DNA of 48,200 bases from Candidatus Harrisonbacteria bacterium CG10_big_fil_rev_8_21_14_0_10_49_15 (GTDB lineage Bacteria; Patescibacteriota; Minisyncoccia; UBA6257; 1-14-0-10-44-23): NCBI GenBank assembly GCA_002773415.1, contig PFBD01000015.1:1-48200 (forward strand), read 5' to 3'. A model generated the notes under the pieces. The model was not told the origin of the DNA. It saw only the letters and a list, made by a program, of their open reading frames with translations, and searched no databases. Each line of letters opens with the position of its first letter. The stretch's first letter is position 1. Of the stretch, positions 22,961-31,200 are shown piece after piece. Position numbers and translations under genes: made by a program.

Positions 22961-23305
22961 ATGATCTCCTTTCCGAAAAACGATTCTCAATTTTCCTGGA
23001 CTACGCACATCAAAAATAAGATGGTTTTTTATAACATCGCCCCGTCTAAAATAAAGACAATCTTTCGCAAACCAGACCGAACCGAGGAGGGGATAGCCCC
23101 CGGCACCATCGCCGCCATGCAAGTTAAAAAATCAAACAGTGCCAAACAAAAGGAAACCGAGATCTGGTTAATGTACAAAATCAACAAAAAAAGAAAATCT
23201 AGGGTCACCATGATCTCCGCCTGGCGCTACCCCGGCCGTACCAAAAAAGGGCAAATGATTCCGATCCCGCCAGAAATTCTCGAGGAACTGCAAAGTATCC
23301 TGTAA
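22961..23305 (+). CDS. Conserved hypothetical protein, unknown family
   Basis: 114 residues, basic, with no signal peptide or membrane helix. A short alpha/beta protein: HIKNKMVFYNIAPSKIKTIF looks like a helix-strand opening, then TIAAMQVKK, EIWLMYKI and RVTMISAWRYPG strands with a GQMIPIPPEILEELQSIL tail. The layout is somewhat like small RelE-type or DUF4258-type proteins (helices, then a four-strand sheet), but I do not recognise catalytic residues and give no function. It is preceded by a dispersed repeat and no Shine-Dalgarno site. Confidence 0.6.
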   Translation: MISFPKNDSQFSWTTHIKNKMVFYNIAPSKIKTIFRKPDRTEEGIAPGTIAAMQVKKSNSAKQKETEIWLMYKINKKRKSRVTMISAWRYPGRTKKGQMIPIPPEILEELQSIL

Positions 23306-23334
23306 CCCAATAATGTAAATCGCCACTGTAGTGC

Positions 23335-23426
23335 AGGTATGTCATCCCCGAGACGAGCGAAGCGAGGAGTCGGGGATCCAGTCTTAACAACAAAACCATG
23401 GATTCCCGTCTTCACGGGAATGACAG
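23335..23426. repeat. GGGAATGAC-type intergenic repeat
   Basis: TCATCCCCGAGACGAGCG with its inverse GTCGGGGATCCAG, then ATGGATTCCCGTCTTCACGG and GAATGACAG. This is the widespread bacterial type of element with GTCAT...ATGAC ends; a scrap lies near 275-297. Confidence 0.7.
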
Positions 23427-23511
23427 ACCGAAAAAGTTCACCTCCCAATTGACGCCCCGCCCCAGCTACGCTAAGGTAAAAACTGGACCTCAAACCAAGA
23501 AGGAGGGAGAT

Positions 23512-23667
23512 GTGTCGACTTCAAAAGAAAAATCGCGGTGCACCTTCAACAGGGAACCTCGCCCGACCGGTCAGACCAGTGGCCAACTCGTCTGGGGAGC
23601 CCTGATCCTCCTTGTCGTTGCACTGGCCGTCGGCGTATTCCAGATCACTCGCGGCCTCCTCCAGTAG
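23512..23667 (+). CDS. Small single-pass membrane protein with strong RBS
   Basis: 51 residues from GTG: a basic, polar N-terminal half (STSKEKSRCTFNREP) and a C-terminal transmembrane helix (about 27-46, LVWGALILLVVALAVGVFQI). No family is recognised. The GTG is chosen because AAGGAGGG lies a few nt upstream and this frame gives a coherent TM protein; an ATG 2 nt earlier opens only a 31-residue frame without one. TTGACG (23449-23454), a 17-bp spacer and TAAGGT (23472-23477) make a consensus-like promoter. It is one of the small cassettes also seen at 15984, 33031 and 41629. Confidence 0.55.
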   Translation: MSTSKEKSRCTFNREPRPTGQTSGQLVWGALILLVVALAVGVFQITRGLLQ

Positions 23668-23960
23668 CCCCAACGTCTGTGCGACGGCGGAACAGACCGG
23701 CGTACGCCTCGAGGTTTTCGTAATCTCGGCGCGCGCCAAACAATCAAGGACCCGGCAGAACGCTCTCCAGCGCTCTCCGGATCCCTCTCATTTTCAACTC
23801 CCACCACCTTCAAACAATTATTGCCAAAACAATGCTATACTACATATAATAAGAAAGGTCCAGATTATCTGGCAAAAACAGCTTTCCTAACTAAACCATC
23901 GCAAAATTAAAAGCCCGCCTCTCAAGACCACCCAAAAGAACAACGCCAATCCCACCAAGG
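23668..23960 (+). promoter_or_regulatory. Intergenic region and promoter of the giant secreted protein
   Basis: The first part is GC-rich with no clear gene. TGCTATACT (hexamer 23836-23841), followed by CATATAATA, is a good extended -10 that would give the next gene a leader of about 110 nt. Confidence 0.5.
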
Positions 23961-26900
23961 ATGAAGGCGTTGAGTAAAACGGGAGTAGCAATCATACTTA
24001 CCTTTTTTTATTTTGGCATTGGCGTATCTACCGCGACGACGAATTTGATCACCGCTTCAATCAGGTCGACTACAACTGACACCTCAGCTCATCTTTCCTG
24101 GCAGACCCTCAGCCCCTCTCTCACCTGGGTACTTTATGGAACATCTATACAATTCGGCCAGGAGTACAAATCCACTGAATATTCAACTACACACAGTGTC
24201 GACATTTCCGACCTCACTCCCGGCACAAACTTTTATTTTCACATCATCACCCAGGATGAACAGGGGATTATCTCACCAGACACCGTACCAACCCTCTATT
24301 CAACGTTCCAAACAGTAGGCACGGCAGACATTGCCGCTCTGAAAGCTAGACTCGCCAACCTTCGACTCCAATTAGCTGAGCTACAAAATATTATCAGAGC
24401 AAGAGCAGTACCAGCGACAGCACTGCGCCTGACCCGAACATTAAAGCAAGGCGATACCGGAGAAGACGTCAAAAATCTCCAGCAATTACTAAACAAAGAT
24501 TCGCGAACCAGAATAGCTCTATCCGGGGCAGGTTCACCAGGGCTAGAAACAACATACTTTGGGGTAAAAACAAGGATCGCGGTCATTAAGTTTCAAGAAT
24601 TATATCAGGCGGCAATTCTCACGCCAGTAGGACTTACAAAGGGGTCAGGACTTGTCGGGCCTCTAACCACCGCCCAACTCAACACTGTCTATCCGGCTAC
24701 CAACACCAAAACAACTGCTGTCGCGGTGACTGGCAGTCGTGCCGAGAGTATCCGTAACTCAATCGACTTTATAAACAACGCAAAGACTGGCTCTCGCACA
24801 AGCGCAAGTGGCGGTGGTGGTAGCTCTGGATCCCTAAACGCAACCGGCAGCACCCCGCCATCCAGCGCTCCGGTAAAACCCGTAAATCCCTCCTCCCCGC
24901 CAAGGACTCCCACACCACCAATTGCGCCAGGGCCTACCATCCCAACCAAGCCAAGCACCTCCGGATATGGCCCGATTGCACCAATGCAACTGGCACACCC
25001 AGACTTCTACGTGACTGTTACTGGCGGAGGTACGCATACCGGCAATCAACAAAATCCCTTTTCGTTATCAGAAGCGCAAAGCTTCGCTAACCAAACGAAT
25101 AATAGAAACAAGTCTTTAGTTTTTTCTCTGGCGCCGGGCGAGTATGGTTCATTTACAGAGCAATCAACCCGCGGAAAGAACGCCTGGGTAACTTATCAAG
25201 GAGATAATTTTAGCAACAGACCAATATTTCGCGGAAACGCCCTGGAAGACGCGATCTACATCCGTAACACCCCGAGCGCCTACATTATCTTCGCGAATAT
25301 CAGCGCCTACAATAACCGCGAGATCCCAATTGAAGTTGAAAATGCGGACTACGTCACAATCCGCGATTCATATATTGAGGGCGGAAACGCACAATCATCA
25401 GTCGGCTACTCCGTTCGGATTTTCAATGCAGACCACTTTACTCTTCAGAACTCAATTATTCGTTACGGAAGTAACGGCATCTCCACTTACGGAACCAATG
25501 AGCTTGCAATCATTAACAATGAATTTGTCGGACAACTAATTGACGGAGGGCACTTCTCAGATGCCGACGGATTCGTCATCATTGGCAATGATTTTCACGA
25601 CGGCAGTGATCCAAACAGGGTCTATCCCGAATCTCACGTTGATGGCGTGCAATTTCACGCGACCGAGGGTGGCATCCGAAACGGACGCTTTGCTACTAAT
25701 CGCATCTCCAACTTTAATGGTCAGGGATTGTTTATGGGGCATGCCAGCAATCTACCAATTGATATCATCAACTCTATTGAAGTAAGCGGAAACCTGATTA
25801 CTGGATCATACCTAGCTTCACCATTTCAGATTGAAGGCGATAATCTGACTGTTACCAACAACACAATCGCCCCGCAATCTCCCATTGTCAGCCTACTAAC
25901 AGAAGATACAAATCGAAGTAATGTCCAAAACAACCTCTTTACCGCCTCATTTTTAAACTGTTCCAAAAATGCAACGCAAGACCATAATCTCATCAGTCGC
26001 TACATAACCTTTGGCTGTAACGGATTGAATGTGCCGGTTGGCACTCACGATGTGACCGGCGTAACTATTCAACTAGATTCTCACAACGCACCTACCGTTG
26101 ATCAAACATTTACCACCACAGCCGGATTACGCGTAACCGGATGCGCAATGTCCTCCACCGGAGGCGCTGTCGGTTCTCAAGCCTGCGAAGCAGTCAACAC
26201 CACCAACCCCAATCCGGTCATACCAATCTCGCCGCCACCCACATCATCTAATTCGGTTTCACCAACCACCTCCGCTAATTTAATCGGCTACTGGTCCTTT
26301 GATACAGCAGACACCGCAAACGGAATAGCCACTGACACAAGCGGTCAAAACCATAATGGTACACTAGTTAACACACCACTAAGTATCTCCGGACATCTAA
26401 ATGAAGCTCTCAGCTTCAACGACGCCAACTCACAAAGTGTTCGCATAGATGCCTCCAACTCCGTCCTTAATCAAGGATCTGGTTCATACACTATCAGCGC
26501 CTGGATAAATGCCTCCGACCTAAACGCCTTCACCGGCTCCCACTTCGGCGCCGGAATCATTAAATCAATAGGCAATGCCGGCAACGGATCCCAGGGAGAC
26601 TTCTATCTCGCAGTTGATAACGCCGGTGAGCTAGTATTCACAAATTGGCAGGCATCAGGCAATGTTCCGGACGGCAGGCACTACGTTGACCTAAACAACC
26701 CTGCCAATACCACTATCACCGCCAATCAGTGGTATCACGTAGCGGCCACATGGAACGAATCAGCTAACGCCATGTACATCAACGGTCAACCGCAGACATT
26801 TATCACGACAAATACTGACGGAGGATATAAATCAGCCACAACCATCGGATCGCTAATCAATGGCGCAGCTCACTGGCAGTGGTCCGGCGGAATTGATGAA

Positions 26901-27035
26901 GTTAAATTATTCAATCGTGCTCTATCCCAAAGTGAGATAGCATCCATTTACAGCGACACCTTCAGCACAAATAATCAAAATATCAATTCCTTCCTGTCAA
27001 ATATTTGGACGGCCTTTTCAAGTCTTTTCCGCTAG
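23961..27035 (+). CDS. Giant secreted protein: Fn3, PG-binding, beta-helix, LamG
   Basis: 1024 residues. The signal peptide covers about 1-24. A fibronectin-III-like domain follows (30-115, SWQTLSPSLTWVLYG). Then a helical spacer and a peptidoglycan-binding-like domain (about 150-235, LKQGDTGEDVKNLQQLLNKD...YFGVKTRIAVIKFQ). A long Ser/Pro/Thr/Gly linker spans 260-335. Next comes a right-handed beta-helix (about 345-745) with repeated N-asparagine ladders such as ADYVTIRDSYIEGGN and FTLQNSIIRYGSNGIST, resembling pectate-lyase-type folds. A LamG domain closes it (about 770-1005, LIGYWSFDTADTANG to GIDEVKLFNRALSQSEI). The layout suggests a wall-held adhesin or glycan-acting enzyme for contact with a host. 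No catalytic residues are certain. Confidence 0.82.
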   Translation: MKALSKTGVAIILTFFYFGIGVSTATTNLITASIRSTTTDTSAHLSWQTLSPSLTWVLYGTSIQFGQEYKSTEYSTTHSVDISDLTPGTNFYFHIITQDEQGIISPDTVPTLYSTFQTVGTADIAALKARLANLRLQLAELQNIIRARAVPATALRLTRTLKQGDTGEDVKNLQQLLNKDSRTRIALSGAGSPGLETTYFGVKTRIAVIKFQELYQAAILTPVGLTKGSGLVGPLTTAQLNTVYPATNTKTTAVAVTGSRAESIRNSIDFINNAKTGSRTSASGGGGSSGSLNATGSTPPSSAPVKPVNPSSPPRTPTPPIAPGPTIPTKPSTSGYGPIAPMQLAHPDFYVTVTGGGTHTGNQQNPFSLSEAQSFANQTNNRNKSLVFSLAPGEYGSFTEQSTRGKNAWVTYQGDNFSNRPIFRGNALEDAIYIRNTPSAYIIFANISAYNNREIPIEVENADYVTIRDSYIEGGNAQSSVGYSVRIFNADHFTLQNSIIRYGSNGISTYGTNELAIINNEFVGQLIDGGHFSDADGFVIIGNDFHDGSDPNRVYPESHVDGVQFHATEGGIRNGRFATNRISNFNGQGLFMGHASNLPIDIINSIEVSGNLITGSYLASPFQIEGDNLTVTNNTIAPQSPIVSLLTEDTNRSNVQNNLFTASFLNCSKNATQDHNLISRYITFGCNGLNVPVGTHDVTGVTIQLDSHNAPTVDQTFTTTAGLRVTGCAMSSTGGAVGSQACEAVNTTNPNPVIPISPPPTSSNSVSPTTSANLIGYWSFDTADTANGIATDTSGQNHNGTLVNTPLSISGHLNEALSFNDANSQSVRIDASNSVLNQGSGSYTISAWINASDLNAFTGSHFGAGIIKSIGNAGNGSQGDFYLAVDNAGELVFTNWQASGNVPDGRHYVDLNNPANTTITANQWYHVAATWNESANAMYINGQPQTFITTNTDGGYKSATTIGSLINGAAHWQWSGGIDEVKLFNRALSQSEIASIYSDTFSTNNQNINSFLSNIWTAFSSLFR

Positions 27036-27166
27036 GTGGTGCCCATGCTATCACTTCTTTACCCGCCGATTGACAAGCGAAGATCGAATCATGGCTAGAG
27101 TCCTTAGGCTTTCAATTTAGTCAATTTTCCAGTATTCTTTGCTTATTGAAATTACACGGTTCACCT

Positions 27167-28162
27167 ATGAAATTGTCTATCGGCATCGTCGGCATGCCAA
27201 ACGTCGGCAAATCAACGCTTTTCAAACTGCTCACCAGCAACGACATTGTCATTGCCAACTATCCGTTCGCGACCATTGATCCGAATGTCGGCGTCGTACC
27301 CGTACCGGACGAGCGCCTGGACGTACTCACCAAAATGAGTAACTCCAAAAAGACCATCCCGGCTGTGGTGGAGTTTTTTGACATCGCCGGTCTTGTTAAA
27401 GGCGCTTCTACCGGCGAGGGCTTAGGCAACCAGTTCTTAACCCACATTCGCGATGTCAGTGCTATTTGTCAGGTAGTTCGCTGCTTTCCGGATAGCGACG
27501 TTATCCACGTCGATAGCTCCGTGGACCCCATTCGCGATCTAGAGACCATCAATGCCGAGCTAACCATCAAAGACTTGGAAACCATCGGCAAGCGCCTACC
27601 CAAAGCCGAGGCCGAAGCTAAGACCGGAGATAAAGACGCAACCAAAGAAGTCGCCGCGCTTCAGGGTGCCCAAGACCTGCTTAGCGCAGGTAAATCCATC
27701 CAACACCTGGCCGATGATCCATTTATTAAACGCATGCTTTTGCTAACCACCAAGCCAAAATTTTATCTGCTTAACGGCGAACCCGAAGACGTATCAGCAG
27801 AGCTGAAATTAAGAATTAAGGATGAAGGATCGGAATATATTATCGCAAATGTGGCATTAGCAGACGAACTTCCGGAACTGATTAAAAAAGCCTACGAAAT
27901 ATTGGGCCTAATAAGTTTTTTCACCACCGGCGAAGACGAGAGTCGCGCCTGGACCATCCGCAAGGGGAGTACCGCCCCGCAAGCGGCCGGCGCTATCCAC
28001 TCTGACTTTGAGGAAAAGTTCATCCGCGCCGAAGTCGTCAGCTACGAAGACTTTATCACTACCGGTTCTTGGCCTAAGGCCCGCCAGCAAGGCAAGCTCC
28101 GAGTAGAGGGCAAAGAGTACATCATCGCCGACGGCGACATTGTGGAGATTAGGCATGGTTAA
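27167..28162 (+). CDS. ychF: Ribosome-associated GTPase/ATPase YchF (OLA1)
   Basis: 331 residues. An Obg-family P-loop protein: G1 GMPNVGKST, switch I ANYPFATIDPNVGVV, G3 DIAGLVKGASTGEGLGNQFL, a coiled-coil insertion (about 125-195), and a C-terminal TGS domain (ISFFTTGEDESRAWTIRKGSTAPQAAGAIHSDF). YchF binds ribosomes and favours ATP. The ATG at 27167 is chosen over that at 27146 because family members start directly before the G1 strand (MKLSIGIVG). The length is a little below the usual 360, because of a shorter coiled coil. Confidence 0.95.
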   Translation: MKLSIGIVGMPNVGKSTLFKLLTSNDIVIANYPFATIDPNVGVVPVPDERLDVLTKMSNSKKTIPAVVEFFDIAGLVKGASTGEGLGNQFLTHIRDVSAICQVVRCFPDSDVIHVDSSVDPIRDLETINAELTIKDLETIGKRLPKAEAEAKTGDKDATKEVAALQGAQDLLSAGKSIQHLADDPFIKRMLLLTTKPKFYLLNGEPEDVSAELKLRIKDEGSEYIIANVALADELPELIKKAYEILGLISFFTTGEDESRAWTIRKGSTAPQAAGAIHSDFEEKFIRAEVVSYEDFITTGSWPKARQQGKLRVEGKEYIIADGDIVEIRHG

Positions 28163-28175
28163 GCAAAGCTTAACC

Positions 28176-28300
28176 ATGCAATTTCTAATTTTCAATTTCT
28201 AATTCCTGCCTGCCGGCAGGCAGGTCTAAACAATTTCCAATGTTTTAATTTCCAATGTTTGAAAAATTCACTCATTGTTTGTAAATTGGAAATTTGAGAG
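28176..28300. repeat. AT-rich dispersed repeat with GC palindrome
   Basis: AATTTCTAATTTTCAATTTC, then the palindrome CCTGCCTGCCGGCAGGCAGG (28205-28224), then TTTCCAATGTTTTAATTTCC and TTGTTTGTAAATTGG. Same family as at 33730-33890 and 35110-35275, including the nested palindrome. Confidence 0.75.
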
Positions 28301-28314
28301 GCAACTCGATATAG

Positions 28315-28323
28315 TGCTATACT
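28315..28323 (+). promoter_or_regulatory. Extended -10, leaderless promoter
   Basis: TGCTATACT, hexamer 28318-28323, ends exactly 7 nt before the ATG at 28331. Confidence 0.65.
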
Positions 28324-28330
28324 TAGCATA

Positions 28331-29335
28331 ATGACTCTCCTTTTAACCTATCTCCTCATCTTCATCCTTGCGATTCTAGCCGCTTATCATCTGCGAGGCA
28401 TAATTCGCGCCGAAGAGGCCAAGCTCGTTCCTCTCCTGGTTATTATTCCTAGCTCACTAAAAAGGGGACAGGCCCCTCTTTCTAAAGGGTCTATCCCCTT
28501 ACCCGATCAAGAGCTGTCTGAAGAGTTATACAAACGCCTTCAGAAACAGCGCGTTCCATTTTCAATCGAGGCCGTTGTTCAAAGCGTTGGTGAAGAAATA
28601 AGTTTCTACCTCTCTGTAAACAAAAAGTATCAAAAAAAGGTAACGCAGTTGATCAAGAGCCTCTGGCCTACTGCTTACGTTGACGAAGCCGACTCTTACG
28701 AACCCTGGGCGACGATAGATGAAGCCGGGTCTGAGGCAACTATCCTAACAACAGTTACTCTCTCTAAACCCTACGGGCTACCCCTGAAAACCAGATCCAC
28801 TACTAGGCACAACCAAGACTCTTTCGCCCCAGTTCTGGAGTGCCTGGCAAAATTAAAAACCGTTGGCGAATCCGCCATTATCCAGTGGATCGTTCGCCCA
28901 GCCAACCCCGGACTACTGCGAGATCTTGGTACTGTTATCGCAAGTCTGGAGCAGGGGGATTACAAAACCAATAATCATATCCACAACCAGTTCCTTCTTA
29001 CCAAACACAACCTTCCTATTCTCAAAGAAAAAGTAGGCAGTCCGCTCCTGGCCGCCAACTGTCATATCCTGGTCCACGCTCAGAGCGAGTCGCGCGCCGA
29101 ACAAATAACAAACGAACTGACCCAGGCCCTGTGTGACCTATCTTCAGGCGACAATTACAACCAACTCCAAGCCAATCAGCCCAAAAACCAAACAAACGCA
29201 GTAACTACTTTCCTAGACCACCGCTTCATTGAAAGCAACGAGCTGATAATCAGCGCCCGCGAACTTGCCGGAGCGTTTCACCTATCCGGCTTCAGCCCAA
29301 GACTGGCATCAGCTAAAAGGGGACAGACCCCCTAG
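28331..29335 (+). CDS. Membrane protein resembling N-domain of HerA/VirB4-type transfer ATPase, probably truncated
   Basis: 334 residues: an N-terminal transmembrane helix (about 3-22), then a soluble alpha/beta domain with PFSIEAVVQSVGEEISFYLSV and LIKSLWPTAYVDEAD. This pattern resembles the N-terminal domain that in many CPR proteins precedes a HerA/VirB4-like ATPase. The call is from memory of the pattern. No ATPase domain follows: the frame ends at residues KRGQTP, inside a GGGGACAGACCCC repeat (29317-29359). Another copy is read in frame at residues about 44-57 (KRGQAPLSKGSIPL). The protein therefore looks shortened by a repeat at its 3' end and lengthened by one inside. It has a leaderless-type promoter. 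Confidence 0.6.
   Translation: MTLLLTYLLIFILAILAAYHLRGIIRAEEAKLVPLLVIIPSSLKRGQAPLSKGSIPLPDQELSEELYKRLQKQRVPFSIEAVVQSVGEEISFYLSVNKKYQKKVTQLIKSLWPTAYVDEADSYEPWATIDEAGSEATILTTVTLSKPYGLPLKTRSTTRHNQDSFAPVLECLAKLKTVGESAIIQWIVRPANPGLLRDLGTVIASLEQGDYKTNNHIHNQFLLTKHNLPILKEKVGSPLLAANCHILVHAQSESRAEQITNELTQALCDLSSGDNYNQLQANQPKNQTNAVTTFLDHRFIESNELIISARELAGAFHLSGFSPRLASAKRGQTP
28461..28500 (+). repeat. GGGGACAG inverted repeat inside a coding frame
   Basis: AAGGGGACAGGCCCC and GGGTCTATCCCCTT form imperfect inverted arms. Read in frame as KRGQAPLSKGSIPL. The relative at 29317-29359 is nearly perfect. Confidence 0.65.
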
Positions 29336-29359
29336 GCTACCAAAGAGGTCTGTCCCCTT
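29317..29359 (+). terminator. GGGGACAG inverted repeat carrying the stop codon
   Basis: A 13-bp stem, AAGGGGACAGACC (29317-29329) with GGTCTGTCCCCTT (29347-29359); the stop codon of the previous gene is in the loop side. It may act as a weak terminator. Confidence 0.6.
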
Positions 29360-29393
29360 ATCTTTCCGCAAACTGGATTTTTTTGCGGTTTCG

Positions 29394-29402
29394 TGCTATA
29401 AT
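29394..29402 (+). promoter_or_regulatory. Perfect extended -10, leaderless promoter
   Basis: TGCTATAAT, hexamer 29397-29402, ends exactly 7 nt before the ATG at 29410. Confidence 0.7.
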
Positions 29403-29409
29403 ATAAAAC

Positions 29410-30075
29410 ATGCTAAAGCTACGGAAGCGCTCAGTCGTTTTTCGTGCCATTGCGCTGCTCGCGATAATAGCAATCGGCCTAGGATCATTCCTTTGGCTAG
29501 TGGGAGAGGAGTATGCTGATGGCGGCCTCGCGCTAATGATAATCGGCGCTTTAACTGTAATAGTTGTTTTTTTAGTTTCACCAATCCTAGACCCAGAAAG
29601 CCCCCGCGGCGTTCGCCGGAAAAAAGAGATCCAGGGCAAAGCATTACGACGCGCCTACCGGAAAAAAGCGCCACAGCTAATCTGTCATATTTTTGAAAAC
29701 TACATCCGCTACTACCCGAAAGCATTCAGGGATGCCCCCGAAAGACTCCCAGCTAGCGTAGAAGCCTGCTGGGAAGAAAATGGCGTGATCACAATACTTT
29801 ACAACAGCAAAGAGTTCGCCTTTCGCTTTACCGAGATACACAAAAACCAAGAAGATCTGGCGCCGCGCCAGGCAAGTCTTGAGTTATACAAAAACGGCCG
29901 CATGCGGCTTCGCATGACAATAGAAGAGACTGTCGACAAGCATTACCTAGCTCACTGGCAACCACACGAAGTTCAGTATCTTGACTACGGCTACGGCACC
30001 TGGATAGCCGATCTAAGAAACTTTCTCAAATCCGCTCGAAAAGCTGCCTGGCGCCGAGGCCAACGCCCATCCTAA
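29410..30075 (+). CDS. Membrane protein of unknown function
   Basis: 221 residues. Two N-terminal transmembrane helices (about 9-31 and 37-58), a basic stretch GVRRKKEIQGKALRRAYRKK, then a soluble domain of about 140 residues with alternating strands (GVITILYNSKEFAFRF, ASLELYKNGRMRLRMTI) and a tryptophan-rich end (YGYGTWIADL). I do not recognise the family. It is driven by a leaderless-type promoter. Its TAA stop overlaps the start of the riboflavin kinase gene (TAATG), so the two are translationally coupled. Confidence 0.7.
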   Translation: MLKLRKRSVVFRAIALLAIIAIGLGSFLWLVGEEYADGGLALMIIGALTVIVVFLVSPILDPESPRGVRRKKEIQGKALRRAYRKKAPQLICHIFENYIRYYPKAFRDAPERLPASVEACWEENGVITILYNSKEFAFRFTEIHKNQEDLAPRQASLELYKNGRMRLRMTIEETVDKHYLAHWQPHEVQYLDYGYGTWIADLRNFLKSARKAAWRRGQRPS

Positions 30076-30443
30076 TGCAATATAATTGCAAAACAAAAAA
30101 AGGCCATGGCCGCGGTGCTGATCTGGGTTTTCGCACCATTAACTGCGAGATCCCTCCGGAAATAACTGAGGATCACGGCATCTACGCCGGCTACACCCAC
30201 ATTGACCAAAAGCGATACCCGAGCGCAATTCATTTCGGACCTATACCCGCATTTCAGCAAATAGAGCCAAGCCTAGAAGCGCATCTTATTGATGCTACCC
30301 TAAATACTCAACCCGCAAGTATTCAAATTGAACTCCTGCAAAAGATCCGCCCAATCCAAGATTTTAAAACAAGCGAAGAACTCACGGCCCAAATCAGTAA
30401 TGACGTTGCCCAAATCAAGCAAATTTTATTCTTCCTTTCTTAA
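30075..30443 (+). CDS. Riboflavin kinase (stand-alone RibF C-domain)
   Basis: 122 residues of six-strand barrel type. The ATP/flavin motif reads GHGRGADLGFRTINCEIP, then GIYAGYT, YPSAIHFGPIPAF, LEAHLID and the family ending QIELLQKIRPIQDFKTSEELTAQI. This is the kinase half of bifunctional RibF. It converts riboflavin to FMN. The adenylyltransferase half is missing here, but a nucleotidyltransferase of suitable type is encoded 14 kb away (16264-16776). It overlaps the preceding gene by 1 nt. Confidence 0.85.
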   Translation: MQYNCKTKKGHGRGADLGFRTINCEIPPEITEDHGIYAGYTHIDQKRYPSAIHFGPIPAFQQIEPSLEAHLIDATLNTQPASIQIELLQKIRPIQDFKTSEELTAQISNDVAQIKQILFFLS

Positions 30444-30449
30444 AGGGAG

Positions 30450-30469
30450 CCTGTCTGCCGGTAGGCAGG
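30450..30469. repeat. CCTGCCTGCCGG-type palindrome
   Basis: CCTGTCTGCCGGTAGGCAGG, a copy with two compensating changes relative to the perfect palindrome at 28205, 33845 and 35146. Confidence 0.7.
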
Positions 30470-30537
30470 TACCGCGAAGCGGGGAGGGATTTCTAACCTC
30501 ATAACCCTTTCATCACCACCATGGTCTAGTAAAGGCA

Positions 30538-31200
30538 ATGACCTGGTGGAGCAATGTAACACAATCGCGCAAACACTATTCACCCCAGACGGTCTTAACC
30601 GAACTTGGTGTTTTTAGTGCTGAGGTATTATCAGAACTGCAACACCTGCTCAGGCTAAGAAAAGCCCGTCCCGTCCGTATCGGAGCAATACTTCTACTAA
30701 GCATTAGCGCCGTAGCACTTCTCTTCCAAGCAACGCCAAAAAATAACGCCCCGATACAACTGGAAAAACTCACCAGCTCTTACCAAGAGCTTATCGCACT
30801 TCCGTGTGAAGAAAATTTAAGCACGCAGAGCTTAGTAGACGCCACCCTTAAACCGGGAGTCTACTGCATCAAACGCGATTTTCGGCACACTGGTGTCATT
30901 GAATTTGATGGCCGCGGCGACCCAAACGCTCAGTTTATTCTGCAAATCCACGGACGGTTCATTGCCGACCCAGGCGCAGTCATCCAACTCACCGGCAAAA
31001 CAAAACCGGAAAATGTAATTATCATAAGCAGCGACAGCATCACAATTAGCGCCAATAACAAAACCGCCGGCATACTCGTCGCTAAAAACAACATCTTTAT
31101 CGGACAAAATACCCGCTTCACAGGAACGCTCATCTCCGCCCAAGGAACCGTAGAGGACAACTCAACGCTAGGCACTGAGGCCATAGCCAATTCTCTTTAG
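30538..31200 (+). CDS. Membrane-anchored ice-binding-like (DUF3494) protein
   Basis: 220 residues. A cytoplasmic N-terminus (1-45), one transmembrane helix (about 48-66, VRIGAILLLSISAVALLFQ), then an ice-binding-like/DUF3494 beta-solenoid (about 80-215). Family marks are LKPGVYCIKRDF, GVIEFDGRGDPNAQFILQIHG, and GKTKPENVIIIS...AGILVAKNNIFIG. Such domains serve as ice-binding proteins or as surface adhesins; outside cold habitats adhesion is the safer reading. A TGG-TCTAGT box 7 nt before the ATG fits the leaderless pattern. Its 3' end overlaps the convergent nuclease gene by 33 nt. Confidence 0.78.
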   Translation: MTWWSNVTQSRKHYSPQTVLTELGVFSAEVLSELQHLLRLRKARPVRIGAILLLSISAVALLFQATPKNNAPIQLEKLTSSYQELIALPCEENLSTQSLVDATLKPGVYCIKRDFRHTGVIEFDGRGDPNAQFILQIHGRFIADPGAVIQLTGKTKPENVIIISSDSITISANNKTAGILVAKNNIFIGQNTRFTGTLISAQGTVEDNSTLGTEAIANSL

